In this document: positions 61,729 through 64,000 of the stretch, one piece after another
Layout: every line of letters begins with the position of its first letter
How positions within the stretch are numbered: position 1 is the stretch's first letter
Source: Paracoccaceae bacterium
GTDB lineage: Bacteria > Pseudomonadota > Alphaproteobacteria > Rhodobacterales > Rhodobacteraceae
Assembly (NCBI GenBank): GCA_027489375.1
Contig: JAIXZW010000005.1
Coordinates: forward strand, 1 to 64,000
DNA length: 64,000 nucleotides
Direction of reading: 5' to 3'
Position numbers and translations under genes: made by a program
Notes under the pieces: generated by a model
Database searches by the model: none
Told to the model about the DNA's origin: nothing
The model's input: the letters and a program-made list of their open reading frames with translations, nothing else

Positions 61729-62855
61729 AGCGCCTCCTCCCATTCGCCGCTTTCGGTGGAATCATGCACCACCCCGCCGCCCACGTTCAGCCGCACATTC
61801 CCGCCTTCCGACAGCGACAGCGTGCGGATCGCCACGTTCCATGCGGCATCGCCTTCGGGCGACATCCAGCCCATCGCCCCGCAATAGACCCCGCGCGCCC
61901 CGCGCTCCACCTCGCGGATGATCTCCATCGCCCGTATCTTCGGTGCCCCCGTGACCGATCCGCAGGGAAACAGCGCGGCCATCAACCCGCCGAAATCCGC
62001 CCCGCCCGACAGCTTCCCCGTCACGGTCGACGACATCTGGTGCACGGTCGAGAAGGCCTCCACCGCGAACAGCTCCGGCACCCTGACCGACCCGACCTCG
62101 GAAATCCGCGCGATATCGTTGCGCAGAAGGTCCACGATCATCAGGTTCTCCGCCCGCCCCTTCTCCGACGCGCCAAGCTCCGCCGCAATCGCCGCATCCC
62201 GCACGGGGTCCGGATCGCGCGGCGCGGTCCCCTTCATCGGCCGCGCCGAGATGACGCCCCCCCGCACGCGGAAGAACAACTCGGGCGAGCGCGAGATCAC
62301 CACCGGCCCCGCCCCGAGGTCGCAATACATCCCGTAACCCACGCCCTGCCGCGCCCGCAAAGCGCCGTAAAGCCCGAGCGCCGTGCCCGCCTCCAGCCGC
62401 GCGGCCATCGGAAAGGTCAGGTTGATCTGGTAGCAATCCCCCGCCACGATATAGTCGGCCACCCGCCGGAACGCCGCACCATAGGCCGCGCGCGATACAA
62501 GGGGACGCGGCGGCGTCAGCACCACCCCCGCCGCCTCGGCTCCCGCCTGCGCCAGCACCGCGTCCGCTGCCCTCGGCCCGTCATAGATGCCCAGCGCGAC
62601 CAGCGGCCCCGACCGCCGCTTCGGCATCAGCCGCCGCAGGCGCGGCTCCAGCGCATAACCCGCCTCATAGGCGACATATCCCGCAACCCATCCGCCCGCC
62701 TTGCGCGCCGCCTCGGCCCGCGCCAGCGCAGCCCGCACCTGATCGGCCCGCCACGCGATCACCGTCTCGCGCGGGGCATCGAACAGCGCGGGGCCGTCGG
62801 GACCATGCTCGCAAAGGATCAAACCGCTCTCCTCGGGCCTTCGGACAGGGGGCAC
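61683..62855 (-). CDS. pabB: Aminodeoxychorismate synthase component I
   Basis: The 390-residue chorismate-binding enzyme makes 4-amino-4-deoxychorismate. GDCYQINLTFPM, SRSPELFF, ISARPMKGTAPR, LMIVDLLRNDIARIS and FPCGSVTGAPKIRAMEIIRE are the conserved blocks. The protein is shorter at the N terminus than E. coli PabB (453), as in other alphaproteobacteria. The glutaminase partner (PabA) is not in the window. It overlaps pabC. Confidence 0.93.
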   Translation of the reverse strand: MPPVRRPEESGLILCEHGPDGPALFDAPRETVIAWRADQVRAALARAEAARKAGGWVAGYVAYEAGYALEPRLRRLMPKRRSGPLVALGIYDGPRAADAVLAQAGAEAAGVVLTPPRPLVSRAAYGAAFRRVADYIVAGDCYQINLTFPMAARLEAGTALGLYGALRARQGVGYGMYCDLGAGPVVISRSPELFFRVRGGVISARPMKGTAPRDPDPVRDAAIAAELGASEKGRAENLMIVDLLRNDIARISEVGSVRVPELFAVEAFSTVHQMSSTVTGKLSGGADFGGLMAALFPCGSVTGAPKIRAMEIIREVERGARGVYCGAMGWMSPEGDAAWNVAIRTLSLSEGGNVRLNVGGGVVHDSTESGEWEEALWKARYAEGLAQASG

Positions 62856-62969
62856 CCCTTTGGCGCACCCGGATCAGGCGGGGCAGATAGCACGCACCTG
62901 CCCGCCGGAACAGTCCGCCCGCGACATTTCCCCTGCCCGTTCCGCCCTGCCCCGCGTGCCGCCAACGGG

Positions 62970-64000
62970 TCAGCGGTTCAACTTGTCCAGCCGCGCCCGC
63001 ACGCTCAGCCCGTGCGCCTGCAAGCTCTCGCTCACCGCCAGCCGCTCCGCACTCGGCCCGATGGCGCGCAAGGCCTCGGGCGTCATCCGCGCCATCGTCG
63101 TCCGCTTCATGAAATCCAGCACATTCAGGCCGGACGAAAACCGCGCCGACCGCGCCGTGGGCAGCACATGGTTCGGCCCCCCGACATAGTCGCCAATTGC
63201 CTCGGGTGTCCACGCGCCAAGGAAGATCGCCCCCGCATGCGGGATTTTGGCCGCCAACCCCTCGGGGTCCGCCACCATGATCTCAAGATGCTCCGGCGCA
63301 ATCCGGTTCGCCAGCACCGCCGCCTCGTCCAGATCGCGCACCACGATCACCGCGCCATTGTCGCGCCAAGACGCCCCCGCAATCGCCCTCCGCTCCAGCG
63401 TTTCCAGCCGCGCCTCGACCGCCGCCGCCACCGCCATGCCGAAGTCCGCATCCGTGGTGATCAGGATGGCCTGCGCGCTCTCGTCATGCTCGGCCTGCGA
63501 CAGAAGGTCCAGCGCCACCCAATCCGCGTCATTGTCCCCGTCCGCGATCACCAGCACCTCCGAAGGCCCCGCGATCATGTCGATCCCCACACGGCCAAAG
63601 ACCCGCCGCTTCGCCGCCGCCACATAGGCATTCCCCGGCCCCGTGATCTTGTCCACCGCCGCAATCGTCGCCGTGCCATAGGCCAGCGCCGCCACCGCCT
63701 GCGCGCCCCCCACACGATAGACCGTATCCACCCCCGCGATCTTCGCCGCCAGCAAGACCAGCGGGTTCACCACGCCCCCCGGCGTCGGGCAGGTCACGAC
63801 CAGCCGCTCCACCCCCGCCACCTTGGCTGGAATCGCATTCATCAGGACCGAGGACGGATAGGACGCAAGCCCCCCCGGCACATAAAGCCCCGCCGCCGAA
63901 ACCGGCGTCCAGCGCCAGCCGAGCGTCGCCCCGCTCGCATCGGTCCAGCTTGCATCCTCGGGCACCTGCCGCGCGTGATAGGCGCGGATGCGCCCGGCGG
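62970..64000 (-). CDS. hisD: Histidinol dehydrogenase (5' end beyond the window)
   Basis: The C-terminal 342 or so residues of the last enzyme of histidine synthesis, which oxidises L-histidinol to histidine with two NAD+. The zinc ligands and catalytic pair are present: [20 protein letters not shown] (Glu-His), [13 protein letters not shown] and [10 protein letters not shown]. The frame is open to the right edge (RAYHARQV and upstream), where about 90 N-terminal residues are missing. Confidence 0.95.
   Translation of the reverse strand, partial: AGRIRAYHARQVPEDASWTDASGATLGWRWTPVSAAGLYVPGGLASYPSSVLMNAIPAKVAGVERLVVTCPTPGGVVNPLVLLAAKIAGVDTVYRVGGAQAVAALAYGTATIAAVDKITGPGNAYVAAAKRRVFGRVGIDMIAGPSEVLVIADGDNDADWVALDLLSQAEHDESAQAILITTDADFGMAVAAAVEARLETLERRAIAGASWRDNGAVIVVRDLDEAAVLANRIAPEHLEIMVADPEGLAAKIPHAGAIFLGAWTPEAIGDYVGGPNHVLPTARSARFSSGLNVLDFMKRTTMARMTPEALRAIGPSAERLAVSESLQAHGLSVRARLDKLNR

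Overview
The window is high-GC DNA from an alphaproteobacterium, most probably a member of the Rhodobacteraceae. Pointers are the rrn leader and promoter style at the left edge, the tdh-kbl, murA-DUF2948, DUF1467-mce and aspS neighbourhoods, DUF6455, a perfect FNR-type box, and a family of G/C-rich intergenic palindromes. No transposase, phage gene or CRISPR array was seen.

Layout. 1-300: leader (boxA) and promoter of an rRNA operon transcribed leftwards off the window. 595-668: tRNA-Cys. 729-1100: a broken thioredoxin-reductase-like remnant next to two copies of the dispersed repeat. 1331-4281: threonine catabolism (tdh, kbl) with an XRE-cupin regulator. 4389-6420: selO and a small periplasmic molybdopterin-domain protein. 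6585-10579: three overlapping genes for a glycosyltransferase, UDP-galactopyranose mutase and a GH1-like enzyme. 10813-12532: divergent epmA and efp. 12669-14608: DUF2948, murA and a 59-residue protein. 14854-19072: tRNA-Thr followed by a single-chain restriction-modification enzyme and an orphan lipoprotein, probably acquired DNA.

19190-35934 is the most unusual part. A MarR regulator faces a run of 12 co-directional, mostly overlapping genes: a molybdenum hydroxylase (FAD subunit plus a fused FeS/Mo subunit), a 6-hydroxynicotinate-reductase-like protein, a UPF0280 (ApbE-like) protein, a PF06684 protein, a polytopic membrane protein, a complete branched-chain-type ABC importer, and the HyuA/HyuB pair of ATP-dependent hydantoinase/oxoprolinase subunits. 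Read together this looks like a self-contained import, hydroxylate, reduce and ring-open route for an unidentified N-heterocycle. The substrate is not visible from sequence.

36210-47517: a chemotaxis cluster in two convergent halves. The plus half is mcp-mcp-cheB-cheD; the minus half is STAS-cheY-cheA-cheW-cheR-cheY-unknown. They meet at a near-perfect palindrome that encodes the last codons of both end genes. 47799-51807: a small membrane protein, a LuxR regulator, and a nitrilase plus a trimethylamine-dehydrogenase-like flavoenzyme. 51989-59049: housekeeping and accessory single genes (dgkA, YigZ-like, DUF6455 with an FNR box, M48 lipoprotein, deacetylase, nitroreductase, EI24-domain protein, DUF1467, mce, GNAT). 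59184 to the end: aspS with a clear terminator, pabC-pabB, and hisD cut by the right edge.

All functions are inferred from sequence motifs and recall of families; no search was run.
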